Shown here piece by piece: positions 27,225 through 36,726 of a stretch of 64,000 nt of DNA. Numbering within the stretch: the first letter of the stretch is position 1; every line of letters begins with the position of its first letter. Source of the DNA: Alistipes indistinctus YIT 12060 (GTDB lineage: Bacteria; Bacteroidota; Bacteroidia; Bacteroidales; Rikenellaceae). The DNA lies in assembly GCF_025144995.1 (NCBI RefSeq), contig NZ_CP102250.1, positions 2,790,001 to 2,854,000 on the forward strand, in the 5' to 3' direction. Made by a program: the position numbers and the translations under genes. Under the pieces are notes generated by a model that saw nothing but the letters and a program-made list of their open reading frames with translations, was not told the DNA's origin and did no database searches.

Positions 27225-30140
27225 CTATTCCACACAACGGATGAAGCAGGCGTCCGAGCCGATGTCATGCAGTATGTTGGAAGCTTGTATCCCATTGAAA
27301 TCTAATGTGAAATAGTTGAAGTCCCAACCTACGATGTCTGCTTTCGGACCTCCCTTTTCTTTTAACCAGTAGATGGCTCCCGGACGCATGTAAAGGTCGT
27401 AAAAAAGGGGACGGTTATCCTCGATCTTGAAGGGAGTATTGGAATACTTAAGTACGGCTGTTTTTCCGCCATTGGCGTTTTGACGCCGTCCGTATCCCGA
27501 TGTTCCGATAGGAAAGAATAAACTGCGCCCTCCGTATTGCGATGTTTCTGAACTGTTGTATACGAATATCCCGCGCATGCCGTATCCCGAACCGGTCGAG
27601 TTTCCGTCTCCATGCCGATCATACCTGTGTCCGTACACAGCGTCGATCTCTGAGAGCGTTTCTGTAGCATCGTTGCCGTACATCACGCCGAAGCCTTGTT
27701 CGATATTCTTGTTGTTCTGAAGGGCCTGAAAGTCATCATAGGTGGCTACGGAAATTTTTTTCCCGTTTACTGTGGGATCGGTAAAACTTCCACTGATGTA
27801 TGACGTTATTTCGCTCCACAACTTCGTGTCATTCGTCCCTGCGATTTTGAATGGAGTGGTGGAGTGGTCGAGGAAATCGTCCGGACTTACATTGATCCAT
27901 ACCGGTGTGTCATTCACGTTACTTGTCGCATCGATGGGTTGCTCCCAGTTACGAAATTTGAACTGAGAGCCTTCTTCCAGTGGACAATCCGTCTCTTGTG
28001 TGCTGGTGCGCATGTTGCAAGCATGCCATTTCCTGCCGTTTTCGGTCAGGGCCATGGGGGCCTCCCCCTGCCGTACGAAAATCAGGTGTTGGCAACTGTA
28101 GTTGTGATAGTCCACTCGGATGATCGCGCAACGGGATTCGTTTTCGTTGCAGGTTCCGTTGAATCTGATGGTGAAATCGATTGGGGTACCCGTGCTACCG
28201 CGTACGGTATCTGCTCCGAGATCGACAAGTGACCTGTCCCCTCGGATGACATAGGCTTTCCATAAGCCTTCGGATGTGAAGGTTTGAAAACATGTGGCCG
28301 ATTCATACGGTAGACGCTTCAACACGACATGGAACGGTAGAGTGTTGTCGTGCTTGCGCCAGATACCCTTGGGGTTCACTACACGTCTGACTTGTAGGAT
28401 TGTTGACTTTTTCTCTATGGTGCGCGTTTCATTCGTCGAGGTGTTTCTCAATACTGCAGTGAACCGTACGCGGGCTTTGCGTTGATAGGCTACGTACGGA
28501 TTGTTACCTGTATATCCTGTCGTTATGATCATTTGCTTGGCGCGGGTGTACATCGGCAGGTTAAAAACATACGTATCTCCTTTCCGTGACATCGTGAAAG
28601 TGCCGTCTGTTTCGCTATTCGGATCGACCAACGCGCCGTTTTCATAATAGGTCCGGTTTCCCCGGTTGTGTTCGTTGTAATATGCCTCGTTCGTGGTATT
28701 GGACGGGATGACGGTCTCTTGCGTCTTTCTTAGAGAGAGAAAGCCGTTCCACGGGTTTACAGGGGCGCCTGGGGTTACCTCCGGATCTAATTGCCGCTGA
28801 TAATCGAATCCGTTCACAATAGCGTTGTATGGCGCCCACGCATTCGAATCGATCACGGCTTTCAGACTCATGAGTTCATGTTCTTCGGCATTTATTTTCA
28901 GGGGCAGCGTCATGGCATGGTTATAGAGGTAGGAGATGTAATAAGGCTCGGGAACCAGAATGTCCGGGTTTTCCTCCTCGTATTCTATATGCCAGTCCGC
29001 GTCGTTGGCGAACCGGTTGAACTTCAGCGTCAGTTTATAATGATAGTTGCGTTCCGCGTCGTAGTTTGTCGAGGTGTTTTTACCCAGCATGAACCGGTAT
29101 ACGATAGGGCCGGTTCCCACCCGTTCCGCGTTGACGGAGCGGTAATACCCTTGCACCTCGATATAGGTGCCGTAAGGCATGTTATCCTTTTCTATGTATT
29201 CCAGGTCTTTGTTCTGCGCTTTGTCTTGTCCCTCTCCCTGCATGTTTTCGTAGAAAAAAAGCGCTTGTGCGATTTCCGAATGGGCTTCGCTGCTGGATGA
29301 ATTTGTTTTTTCGTCATACGGATAATACGGGTGCCCTTTCGTGATACGTGCCGTCCAATTTTCATCGAAAGCTGCTCCCGCCGGACCGTACGTTATCGTT
29401 TCCCCCTCCTTGATGAGTCCACTCTTTTCCATAACCGTATTTTTGCTTCCCAACAGGCAGGTCGATGGAATGTCTTTGATTTGGACGGACTTGATGTAAA
29501 CGAATACGCCTTCTTCGAGAAGGGAGCCGTCATAGGCGACCGTCACTTTTGATGCTGCGCGGCGTATCCAGGCATGTAGCGCCATCTCCTTTTGGTTGAC
29601 GGTCAGTAAGGGGGCTTCGTTGCTTTGGGTGTTCGGCTTGTTGAAATGTCCGAACATCTGGTTGTTTGCCGTAACGGTGCTATTCCAGTTAAGAGGTATG
29701 TTCTTCAGTCCCGCGACTGTTCCGATTTTGTCGGAATAAGAAGCGAGATCGCCCATATTGGCCACGGTATAAATATAGTAACGCCCGTAAGGAACCTTCA
29801 GTTGAAACGTGGCGTGCTGCGTTTTCTGTTCCGTGGCGGATCCTTCCCGCTTTTCGTCGGTCACGGTATAGTCCGTAAAGTCTGTAAGCGCATATTTTTT
29901 AACGAGTTTTCCGTCCATATCGTACAATAGCACGCACAGGTTTTCGATATTTTTTATCGCATCGCCCGCCGTTCGGGTTCGTCCGAGCGCACTGACGGTC
30001 AGTGGCCTGAATTCTACGATAGCGCTTATGTTGCTTTCCCCTTCGCCCAGCTCTCCGTTGTATGGTAGATCGTCCTTTGTACAGGCGGTAATACCAACGA
30101 GCAACATACATAAAAGGCCATATACTATCTTGCGTTTCAT
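27225..30140 (-). CDS. large fimbrial lipoprotein, candidate tip adhesin (DUF4906-like)
   Basis: The 971-residue product begins with a signal peptide and lipobox GITAC (Cys at about 20). It resembles the DUF4906 proteins that close Bacteroidales fimbrial operons. An N-terminal fimbrillin-like half (about 40-400) includes IENLCVLLYDMDGKLVKKY and RNYHYKLTLKFNRFAND. The C-terminal half (about 430-971) is beta-rich, with many Tyr, Trp and Asn, and has no family I can name. Such large last subunits are usually at the pilus tip and bind ligands; this role is inferred. It is the last gene of the minus-strand operon, 56 bases after the preceding gene. Confidence 0.72.
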   Translation of the reverse strand: MKRKIVYGLLCMLLVGITACTKDDLPYNGELGEGESNISAIVEFRPLTVSALGRTRTAGDAIKNIENLCVLLYDMDGKLVKKYALTDFTDYTVTDEKREGSATEQKTQHATFQLKVPYGRYYIYTVANMGDLASYSDKIGTVAGLKNIPLNWNSTVTANNQMFGHFNKPNTQSNEAPLLTVNQKEMALHAWIRRAASKVTVAYDGSLLEEGVFVYIKSVQIKDIPSTCLLGSKNTVMEKSGLIKEGETITYGPAGAAFDENWTARITKGHPYYPYDEKTNSSSSEAHSEIAQALFFYENMQGEGQDKAQNKDLEYIEKDNMPYGTYIEVQGYYRSVNAERVGTGPIVYRFMLGKNTSTNYDAERNYHYKLTLKFNRFANDADWHIEYEEENPDILVPEPYYISYLYNHAMTLPLKINAEEHELMSLKAVIDSNAWAPYNAIVNGFDYQRQLDPEVTPGAPVNPWNGFLSLRKTQETVIPSNTTNEAYYNEHNRGNRTYYENGALVDPNSETDGTFTMSRKGDTYVFNLPMYTRAKQMIITTGYTGNNPYVAYQRKARVRFTAVLRNTSTNETRTIEKKSTILQVRRVVNPKGIWRKHDNTLPFHVVLKRLPYESATCFQTFTSEGLWKAYVIRGDRSLVDLGADTVRGSTGTPIDFTIRFNGTCNENESRCAIIRVDYHNYSCQHLIFVRQGEAPMALTENGRKWHACNMRTSTQETDCPLEEGSQFKFRNWEQPIDATSNVNDTPVWINVSPDDFLDHSTTPFKIAGTNDTKLWSEITSYISGSFTDPTVNGKKISVATYDDFQALQNNKNIEQGFGVMYGNDATETLSEIDAVYGHRYDRHGDGNSTGSGYGMRGIFVYNSSETSQYGGRSLFFPIGTSGYGRRQNANGGKTAVLKYSNTPFKIEDNRPLFYDLYMRPGAIYWLKEKGGPKADIVGWDFNYFTLDFNGIQASNILHDIGSDACFIRCVE

Positions 30141-30196
30141 ATTGTGTCCGCTGTTTTCCGTTACAAATCCTTTTTCCTGCTTTGTCTTGTTTGTCG

Positions 30197-31309
30197 TTAT
30201 AATCCGAAAATCGGCTCGAGAATCGCTTGTCCGTAAGGCACGACATCGACGGTCCAGCTTATTTCGCTGTTGCCCCGGATGATAGCATGAACCACCACAT
30301 GCGTGTTGCGCGGCAGTTGAGGCAGGTTCGTGAGATATTCGTTCTTTTGCGGCTCTCCGCCGACTTCGGCCAGCGATATGTTCATCGAATAGTTGAGCGG
30401 AACGCCGTTCTCGCCGGTACCGGCCGTATGATCTGAATATTTGCCTTCCAGCAGGTAGATCGGGTCCAAATTTTTCTCCTCGCCGGCCATCAGCGTTACA
30501 CCGTTGCCATAGGTCCGTTTAAAAGTGTAATATCCGTTGTTATCCCCTGTCGAGGGCACGTCGTACACGGTAATTTCGCGGACATTGCCTTCGCGTATCT
30601 CATACTGCGCGTTTTTCGGAAGGTAATACTCCTGCCGGAGCATCTTGTCGATGGCGAGGCCCGCGAGTGTCAGCGCCCGTCCGCTTTCGTTCGTGATTAG
30701 GACCGAGAACTTTACGGCAGCCCGTGTGATGAATAGATTGCATGAACTGTTTTCTGCGGGGACCCATACCCGGTGGCATTCGCTCATGGGCAGCGGGCCG
30801 TCCAACTCTTCCGATCCCCCGGTCAGGCCGATGGTCAGAGCGGCCACATCTTCCGCAGGGAAGAGCGAGCCTTCCGTGATGGCATTGAAATCGAAGTCCG
30901 GCAATCGCGGGGAAACGGCATCTTCGGACAATCCGTTCTTGACCGTTGTCAGGCCTTCGTTGGCGATTAAGTATATCCGTTTGGTTTCATTTGCCGTCAC
31001 CCTGAAATTTTCATCCTGGTATAACTCGACCGCAGCTTTGAGATTCAGGAAACGGTTGTGCTCGACCTTGCCATTGGGACGTACGACGATAATGCGTAGC
31101 GTCCGCATCTTCTCCCTGTCGTTTGCCGCCGCCGTATAATTTCCGGAGGCACGCGTTACGGGGGAGGAGATGTCGAACAGGGAGACGCTGATACTGAAGT
31201 TGGTCAGAACAGAATCCCCCGGAATCGGTTCTTCGTCCGATGTCCGTCCGCATCCTGCAATAAGCAGGATCGCAAACCATGCTATGACATGATGTGCATG
31301 CCGTGTCAT
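30197..31309 (-). CDS. minor fimbrial subunit lipoprotein
   Basis: The 370-residue product has a signal peptide ending in the lipobox LIAGC (Cys at about 20). The mature protein has the two-domain beta pattern of Bacteroidales type V fimbrillins: MRTLRIIVVRPNGKVEHNR (about 68-86) on the first strand set and AAVKFSVLITNESGRALTL (about 200-218) in the second. The end, ISWTVDVVPYGQAILEP, resembles the C-terminal strand exchanged between subunits. I call it a minor structural subunit from position between the anchor and the tip candidate. It starts 1 base after the anchor gene's stop, which indicates strict co-translation. Confidence 0.75.
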   Translation of the reverse strand: MTRHAHHVIAWFAILLIAGCGRTSDEEPIPGDSVLTNFSISVSLFDISSPVTRASGNYTAAANDREKMRTLRIIVVRPNGKVEHNRFLNLKAAVELYQDENFRVTANETKRIYLIANEGLTTVKNGLSEDAVSPRLPDFDFNAITEGSLFPAEDVAALTIGLTGGSEELDGPLPMSECHRVWVPAENSSCNLFITRAAVKFSVLITNESGRALTLAGLAIDKMLRQEYYLPKNAQYEIREGNVREITVYDVPSTGDNNGYYTFKRTYGNGVTLMAGEEKNLDPIYLLEGKYSDHTAGTGENGVPLNYSMNISLAEVGGEPQKNEYLTNLPQLPRNTHVVVHAIIRGNSEISWTVDVVPYGQAILEPIFGL

Positions 31310-31310
31310 C

Positions 31311-32330
31311 TTACATATCCATATTGTTGACCCGGATCGTCCAGTCGTTGATCTTGATATAGGTTTTTATCCATGCACCATTTTCGTCGAGAAAGAAAAA
31401 CAGTGACCATTCGCTTTCGCGGTCGAGGAATTCCTGAGGTTTCATCTGTTCGTAGAGCTCGCTTTTGAGTAGCAACAGGTAGTTGTTCAACGGGATGTTT
31501 ATGACGGCGTTCCCGTCAGAGGCGCGGCGGATGATCAGTTTAGGACTGTTTTTGACCATGAGCCGCGAGGTCGAGAACTCGGCGTACGCAACGATGACCT
31601 CCTGTCCGTCGTCCGTTATGCCTGTCGAGGCTTGTCCCTGCGCCCAGGGCGTATAGGTAACCGTTCCGTTCGGAAGCAGGTCGTTGTTTGAGGCAGCGAA
31701 CAGCGTGTTGTCGTCCGTGATACTGAAGTCGAAATCTTTGTCTTTTACCGGTTCGCCGTTCATTTGTTGGAGTACGATGCGGATGTTATTCGTGTTCTTC
31801 ATCATTTCCACCGTCCCTTCGTTGTACAGGTCGGCCGTTTCGAGCGTTAGGCTTCCCCAGAACAGGTCGTGCAACCTTAGCTTTTCGCGTACGGAAGTTG
31901 TCAGGTCGGCATCCATTATTACTGTCGTCTCTTCCAGTTTCACGCCTTTGCCCGGTGCCGGCTGTACGAATGCGAACGAACGTTCGTCGCAGGCCATTCC
32001 GCCGTAGGCAATGAAGCGGTATCTCCCCGGTTCGAGGTCCAACTGCATACGATACGTTTCGTCCTGCAATTCCGGACCCGTCACGGTGCGCATACCGACG
32101 TAATTTCCTCCGCTGTCGTAAATCAGGAGCGTCAGGCAATCTACTTTTTGGGGGAAGGCGTTGGCGTACTCCATGTTGTAGTCGTAGACGAATCGCAGGG
32201 ACACCCCATGAGAACAAGGTGCGAGGTCCTCGTAGATGCTCTCGCATGACGACAGGGAAAGGGCTGCCAGCACGATGCCGAATATCGTGCTGGCAAGCCT
32301 TGAAGTCCGGTTTTGGTCCCGTTTGTGCAT
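31311..32330 (-). CDS. FimB/Mfa2 family fimbrial anchor subunit
   Basis: The 339-residue lipoprotein (lipobox LSLSSC, Cys at about 29) carries the Mfa2/FimB signature LAPCSHGVSLRFVYDYNM followed by VDCLTLLIYDSGGNYV. In Porphyromonas, Mfa2 and FimB anchor the fimbria in the outer membrane and set its length; the same role is expected here. The remaining sequence forms two beta-sandwich domains, and the Cys-rich start of the mature protein fits a membrane-proximal position. It lies 2 bases after the Mfa1-type major subunit and 1 base before the next fimbrial gene. Confidence 0.9.
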   Translation of the reverse strand: MHKRDQNRTSRLASTIFGIVLAALSLSSCESIYEDLAPCSHGVSLRFVYDYNMEYANAFPQKVDCLTLLIYDSGGNYVGMRTVTGPELQDETYRMQLDLEPGRYRFIAYGGMACDERSFAFVQPAPGKGVKLEETTVIMDADLTTSVREKLRLHDLFWGSLTLETADLYNEGTVEMMKNTNNIRIVLQQMNGEPVKDKDFDFSITDDNTLFAASNNDLLPNGTVTYTPWAQGQASTGITDDGQEVIVAYAEFSTSRLMVKNSPKLIIRRASDGNAVINIPLNNYLLLLKSELYEQMKPQEFLDRESEWSLFFFLDENGAWIKTYIKINDWTIRVNNMDM

Positions 32331-32332
32331 GT

Positions 32333-34246
32333 TTAGAATTCGATGTTGTTTTCACGTACCACCCACGGCAATACTTCGACGGAAACCGTGAGATATGCAT
32401 CGCCCTTTTCATTGGGATCATCCGGATCTACGGGGTCTGGGTCGTTCCCTGTGATACGGGGATGGCCCAGCTTGGCGATACCGGTAACGGCCAGTTTGTA
32501 CACGTTGTTGCGTACTACAGCGAATTCCATCGGACCCATCGTGCCGGGCTGTTCGTTGTCGTTGTGGCGGTTCCAATAATAGTAATAGAAGTAATAACCC
32601 ACGCCGGCATTTCTCTCGGCGTCGGTCTGCGCGTCGTCGCTGGCTTGATACAGGGTAAAGCCAGCCGATGTGGCCGCTTTACGGAAATCGTTGAGGACGC
32701 TCTCCTCGTTGGATTGCCCTTTTGCGGCGACCAGTTTCTGATAAAGGGCGTTGGGTGATTCGGAGCTTCCCTCGGGCGCGTTGAAGTAGGCTTTATAGAG
32801 ATCCGAAGTTTCTCCTGCTTTTTCGGCAGCGGGGGCAACTCCCGCATTCCAACCCGTGTAGATCATGTTCTGGAATACGTAGAGGATGGGATAGGTCTTT
32901 CCATCTATGTCATACGTGTACCCTTGCGTGCCTTCAGGTAGATTATAGGTGCCTTGGATGGCATTGTAAAGGTCCTGGTTTGCAGTTTCCAGTCCGTTTC
33001 CAGCGATCAGTTTTCCCTTGAAAACGACGCCTGTCGTAATTCCGTTACGCTGTTTGTCGTCGTCTTGCGGAATCGTGTTTTCTGTAACATAGCGCCAGAT
33101 GTGGTAACCGGCTTTTGTGTAGTCTTTGTGGTCTTCTTGCGATGCGAGTACGTCATCGATCCAGTAATTGTCCCACTGTTTGCGCGTATCTTCGGTAATT
33201 TGTCCGTTGTTGTCGAAAAGCGGGTAGTTGAAATGGCCTTTCAGGGTTGCGGGAGGCAGGTTCGCTGCCGTTTTGAAGTCGGCGTCGGTATCGTCTACGT
33301 AGTTGTTGGGAGTTTCCGATCCGCAAAGTTCTTTGTTGCGTCCTTTACCGTCGTCAGAAACACGGCGCAAGTAATAGAAATTCTGGCTCATGTTGACAAG
33401 GGCCATGCGGTACAGTTTTACCTGTAACTGGCCTTTCTGCTCTCCCAGTCCGATGTCATAGGTATTGTTATTGGTGGAACTTCCGTCCTTGAAGTCGAAG
33501 CGTGCCACGGAACGCTCTACTTTGATGGAGCCTCGGCCGTTTGACAGGTTATCAATCTCTCCGTTGTTGAGACCGCTTAAATCGAAGGCGTTGTATTCTG
33601 TATCGTGATTCACCCTCCATGTTTCGAAGTTCGAAGGGATTTGCCGTAGAGCGGAGGCGGCATTGGACATTAGAAATGAGTTATCGGCCCAAATGGCGAT
33701 GTTTTTAGAACCTGTCGACGTTTGGGACTGCAATACCTGACATATTTTATCCGTCCAGTCAGAATTGCCATAGTCGGTCCCCTCAATCGCGGTGATGAGT
33801 TCGTCCGTAGGGTTGCAGAACACATATACGCGAATGCCGTTTTTCGCTTTGTCGTTTAGATTTCCATCTGAGTCGTAGAATTTGCGGAGTTCAGTCCGCA
33901 TGATCTTGGCGGTCGGTTTTACGGTACTTTTTCCCGGATCGACAGACAAATTCTCCACGGTACAGGACGTTCCGAACGTATTATCTTCATTGGCCAGCAA
34001 CAACAATATTTTCTTCACGTTGTTCTCTTTGTCCTGACCGATTTCCGTTCCGCCGGTGCTTCCGCCGCCGTTTTCGGTCTCGCTGCGTGTACTTTTGGCC
34101 GAAGGCAGGGCTACGCTGATGCTCATGTAGGCGGCTTTTTTCGAATCTTCCGGATCTACATTATTGTTTCCTGGGTTGTCTTTGCCACATCCTGCGACCA
34201 AAGCTGTGGTCAGGATAGCTGCAAAAAATCTATTCCAATTTTTCAT
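32333..34246 (-). CDS. Mfa1 family major fimbrial subunit
   Basis: The 637-residue prefimbrillin has a lipobox (ALVAGC, Cys at about 20). A polar stretch KSTRSETENGG near 50-60 would offer an Arg site for the maturation protease of type V pili. Two fimbrillin domains follow. The C-terminus is distinctive for Mfa1: a Tyr-rich YYFYYYYWNRHND, then MGPMEFAVVRNNVYKLAV, GHPRI, a PDPVDPDDP linker and YLTVSVEVLPWVVRENNIEF, whose last strand is donated to the next subunit. It should form the shaft of the pilus at the surface. The size, larger than P. gingivalis Mfa1, reflects insertions in the second domain. Confidence 0.92.
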   Translation of the reverse strand: MKNWNRFFAAILTTALVAGCGKDNPGNNNVDPEDSKKAAYMSISVALPSAKSTRSETENGGGSTGGTEIGQDKENNVKKILLLLANEDNTFGTSCTVENLSVDPGKSTVKPTAKIMRTELRKFYDSDGNLNDKAKNGIRVYVFCNPTDELITAIEGTDYGNSDWTDKICQVLQSQTSTGSKNIAIWADNSFLMSNAASALRQIPSNFETWRVNHDTEYNAFDLSGLNNGEIDNLSNGRGSIKVERSVARFDFKDGSSTNNNTYDIGLGEQKGQLQVKLYRMALVNMSQNFYYLRRVSDDGKGRNKELCGSETPNNYVDDTDADFKTAANLPPATLKGHFNYPLFDNNGQITEDTRKQWDNYWIDDVLASQEDHKDYTKAGYHIWRYVTENTIPQDDDKQRNGITTGVVFKGKLIAGNGLETANQDLYNAIQGTYNLPEGTQGYTYDIDGKTYPILYVFQNMIYTGWNAGVAPAAEKAGETSDLYKAYFNAPEGSSESPNALYQKLVAAKGQSNEESVLNDFRKAATSAGFTLYQASDDAQTDAERNAGVGYYFYYYYWNRHNDNEQPGTMGPMEFAVVRNNVYKLAVTGIAKLGHPRITGNDPDPVDPDDPNEKGDAYLTVSVEVLPWVVRENNIEF

Positions 34247-34260
34247 GTTTTTATGGATTT

Positions 34261-35712
34261 TTAAGGAATTTGATCGTTTTTCAATTCTCTGATTTGATTC
34301 AATGCCTCCGCCGCTTCGGTTACACCTCCCCGCTCGGCCTTCTCGAAGAGGTTTTCGGCCTTGCCGTAGTCTCCCGAAAGGGCGGCGTAAATTCCCCGAC
34401 TGTAAGTTGCTTCGGGCGTATCGCCGGCCTTGGACAGGTAACGTTTTGCGTTTGTCATATCGCCCTTGCCCATCGCGGCATTGGCGGCATTCTGGTTTGC
34501 CGTAGCGTCGTCGGGAAACATGCGCACGGCGATTTCGAAGGTTTCGTTATATTCGTCGCTTCCCGCTTCCATCTGTTGCGCTGCGAAATAGAGCTCCTGT
34601 AAACTGAGTTTCTGCGGTGCGATTTTCATAATGCGCTTGATCTCTTCCACGTCGGTATAGGCACGTACCTCGTACATCACGGAATAGTCCGAATGACGCA
34701 AGCCGGGATAAACCTCTTTGAGCAGGAAAGCGTAATCTGTGGGGTAGGAAGCTTTGATTTTCCACTCCTTGGCATCGGGTTCCCGATGGCTGCGGATGAT
34801 TTCTAGAATATTCGTACGGTTTTTGAGTTTCGAGTCTTCAACGAAATGTTCGAGTCCTGCCCAGTCCTCCGGTTCGTAAGCCGTGGTCAATAGCGTATCG
34901 GGGAAGTCGTACAGCTCCTGCACGTATTGCCGGAGAGTTTCGGTTCGTCCTTTGGCCAAGCGGGCGTTGTTGGCGTAAGAGCCCTCCGGGGAGGCGTAAC
35001 CCTTGATGGAGACCGACAGGATCCGAATATCTGCGTCGTTTTTGATGCTGTCGATCGTGGCGCGTATTTTCATGAGTTCTTCCGGATTGCGTCGGTACTC
35101 GGCGTAGAGTTCGGTGCGGTTCACCGGAAAATCGATATAGGCCGATCCTTTCACTGCATTGATTTTGGGCCTGGGCTCCGGTTGGATATAGACGAACTGC
35201 GGAACGAAAACTTTTGGAACGGAGATTTTGGGACCGAGGTCGAGACGGATCAGCAGCGCGTCTTCTTTGGAAAGCATTGTACTGCAACAGCCGCAAATTT
35301 CCTTGCTGATATTCAGGACTGCGTTGTCCATCCAGCTTTCATAGGGTATGACGTGGCGGTATTCGATGAGCTTTATGCCGCCGTATTGGTAGAGGGAGAT
35401 AGCGTCTGGCGAAAGCCTGTTGCGCAGGTGGTGATAGTAGCGGTTGCGACCGGCAATCATCACCTGGGGTAGCATGAGACTGTCGCCGATCCCGGTCAGT
35501 GACGGGGTCAGTATCAGTTCCCGGTTGTTTTTTATCCCTGTAGCCGAAACATCGATGTCTATCGAGATGAACAATTTGTTTTCTGTACGCGATACGGCGA
35601 GGTTCGAAACCGAGACATTGTTCTTCATGATTGTTTGGGCTTCGGCTCCCATACTGCACAACAGAGACGACAGGCCCATACAAAGTATTTTCTTTGCGAT
35701 GTACTTATTCAT
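34261..35712 (-). CDS. DUF3868 / OmpA-like fimbrial operon protein with TPR repeats
   Basis: A Sec signal peptide ending near AEA precedes an N-terminal DUF3868-type region (about 25-170). An OmpA-like peptidoglycan-associated region (about 195-275) contains YIDFPVNRTELYAEYRRN and SIKGYASPEGSYANNARLA. The C-terminal third (about 380-475) has TPR-like helices (TANQNAANAAMGKGDMTNAK). The 483-residue protein is typical of Bacteroidales fimbrial operons, where DUF3575 and DUF3868 genes lead the cluster. It probably sits in the periplasm or outer membrane and links the assembly apparatus to the wall. It lies 14 bases before the Mfa1 gene and 12 bases after the DUF3575 gene. Confidence 0.85.
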   Translation of the reverse strand: MNKYIAKKILCMGLSSLLCSMGAEAQTIMKNNVSVSNLAVSRTENKLFISIDIDVSATGIKNNRELILTPSLTGIGDSLMLPQVMIAGRNRYYHHLRNRLSPDAISLYQYGGIKLIEYRHVIPYESWMDNAVLNISKEICGCCSTMLSKEDALLIRLDLGPKISVPKVFVPQFVYIQPEPRPKINAVKGSAYIDFPVNRTELYAEYRRNPEELMKIRATIDSIKNDADIRILSVSIKGYASPEGSYANNARLAKGRTETLRQYVQELYDFPDTLLTTAYEPEDWAGLEHFVEDSKLKNRTNILEIIRSHREPDAKEWKIKASYPTDYAFLLKEVYPGLRHSDYSVMYEVRAYTDVEEIKRIMKIAPQKLSLQELYFAAQQMEAGSDEYNETFEIAVRMFPDDATANQNAANAAMGKGDMTNAKRYLSKAGDTPEATYSRGIYAALSGDYGKAENLFEKAERGGVTEAAEALNQIRELKNDQIP

Positions 35713-35724
35713 AGCCTATACGTG

Positions 35725-36342
35725 TTAGAAAGTGTATACCAGATTAATCGCGGCCTTTGTGGGGCCGAAGTAATGATGAGCCTTGTCTTCGGCGATTTTT
35801 TTACCACAGGAGGCGCATGGATAGCTGTCGTAGCGGGTGTAAATGTATCCGATACCGATTTCCGCTTCCAGATTCCAGTGTCGTCCTAAAATCCACGCAT
35901 AGCCGTAGGCGATTCCGCTGCCGATGAACCAACCCTGGTAGCGGTAGTCGGACAGCTTGGAGAAATCCGTGCCTAGAAATGAAATATTATTTTTCAAGCC
36001 GCCTGCATTGTATTGGCCTCCCAAAACATGAATCCCGATGAAATGTCCGGCAAAACGGTCGCAGAACCAATAACGCGCCTCAGGCTGTAACAGCCAATGC
36101 TTCCATTTGCGGTCATGGGAGAGTGTCCAACCGTTGTAGTTGGCGGACAGGTCCAATGTCCAGCGGGGTGCCAGGCCTACTTCCACTCCCGCATTCGCGG
36201 TGTAGGCGGCAATATCGTATAGTAAGTTTGTTTTGACGGCTACGTTTTGACCATTGACTTTGATTCCCGGCCAAACCATACACAAAATAAGGAGAAGTTT
36301 AATGTCAGCTCTCGTCCTCATGTTCCTGTTCCCGTGTCTCAT
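35725..36342 (-). CDS. DUF3575 family outer-membrane protein, first gene of the fimbrial operon
   Basis: The product has a signal peptide (IKLLLILCMVWPGIKVNGQ) and a small beta-barrel-like body: VAVKTNLLYDIAAYTANAGV, WTLDLSANYNGWTLSHD and a final strand AAINLVYTF ending in Phe, as outer-membrane proteins do. DUF3575 proteins begin many Bacteroidales fimbrial operons. The start may be the ATG at 36342 (205 residues) or, with a more standard signal peptide, at 36321. It is the gene directly downstream of the invertible promoter segment; in the sequenced orientation no promoter is seen between that segment and the start. Confidence 0.85.
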   Translation of the reverse strand: MRHGNRNMRTRADIKLLLILCMVWPGIKVNGQNVAVKTNLLYDIAAYTANAGVEVGLAPRWTLDLSANYNGWTLSHDRKWKHWLLQPEARYWFCDRFAGHFIGIHVLGGQYNAGGLKNNISFLGTDFSKLSDYRYQGWFIGSGIAYGYAWILGRHWNLEAEIGIGYIYTRYDSYPCASCGKKIAEDKAHHYFGPTKAAINLVYTF

Positions 36343-36440
36343 CTAAGTATACATCATAGCGTTTTACCGGTATGATCGTGGAGACAGGACGACGCATATC
36401 CGGTATTTTCAACCTTAAAACATCGTTTTAGTGGCATGTC

Positions 36441-36456
36441 TCTTCATAAGAGACAA
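36441..36456 (+). repeat. left inverted repeat of the invertible segment
   Basis: TCTTCATAAGAGACAA is the exact reverse complement of 36727-36742. With the bases before it, it also forms a smaller palindrome, GTCTCTT-CAT-AAGAGAC (36438-36454), resembling paired half-sites for a tyrosine recombinase. Confidence 0.95.
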
Positions 36457-36494
36457 CACTCCTGTATATCATATTTATTATCAGCTGAATAATA

Positions 36495-36525
36495 AAAAAC
36501 AGCAAATAGAAAATTTGCTGTTTTT
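36495..36525. terminator. bidirectional hairpin terminator inside the invertible segment
   Basis: AAAAACAGCAAAT (36495-36507) pairs with ATTTGCTGTTTTT (36513-36525) with a 5-base loop and A/T runs on both flanks. It would stop read-through from the recombinase gene into the fimbrial operon. Confidence 0.8.
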
Positions 36526-36545
36526 GCTACTGTCGGGCATTTTCT

Positions 36546-36567
36546 CGTTCCAAAATATTTTGGAACG
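36546..36567. repeat. 22-bp perfect palindrome inside the invertible segment
   Basis: CGTTCCAAAAT (36546-36556) is followed directly by its reverse complement (36557-36567). It has no loop, so it looks more like a protein-binding site than a terminator. Confidence 0.8.
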
Positions 36568-36706
36568 AACAGTTTAATTTATTCCGACGTGCAAAACAGG
36601 TTGACATATATTATTGATTTTATAAATCATTAACATACTGCTTATATGCAGTGAGAATAATCTTAAAAATATAGGAGGAGACATTACAACTATAGTAATT
36701 TTCATA

Positions 36707-36714
36707 TATATTTG
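36707..36714 (+). promoter_or_regulatory. -7 element TATATTTG within the invertible segment
   Basis: TATATTTG fits TAnnTTTG. The -33 position 19 bases upstream reads TTAC (36684-36687), a half match. In this orientation transcription runs rightward, antisense to the recombinase gene. Confidence 0.6.
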
Positions 36715-36726
36715 CATGGAAATGTA

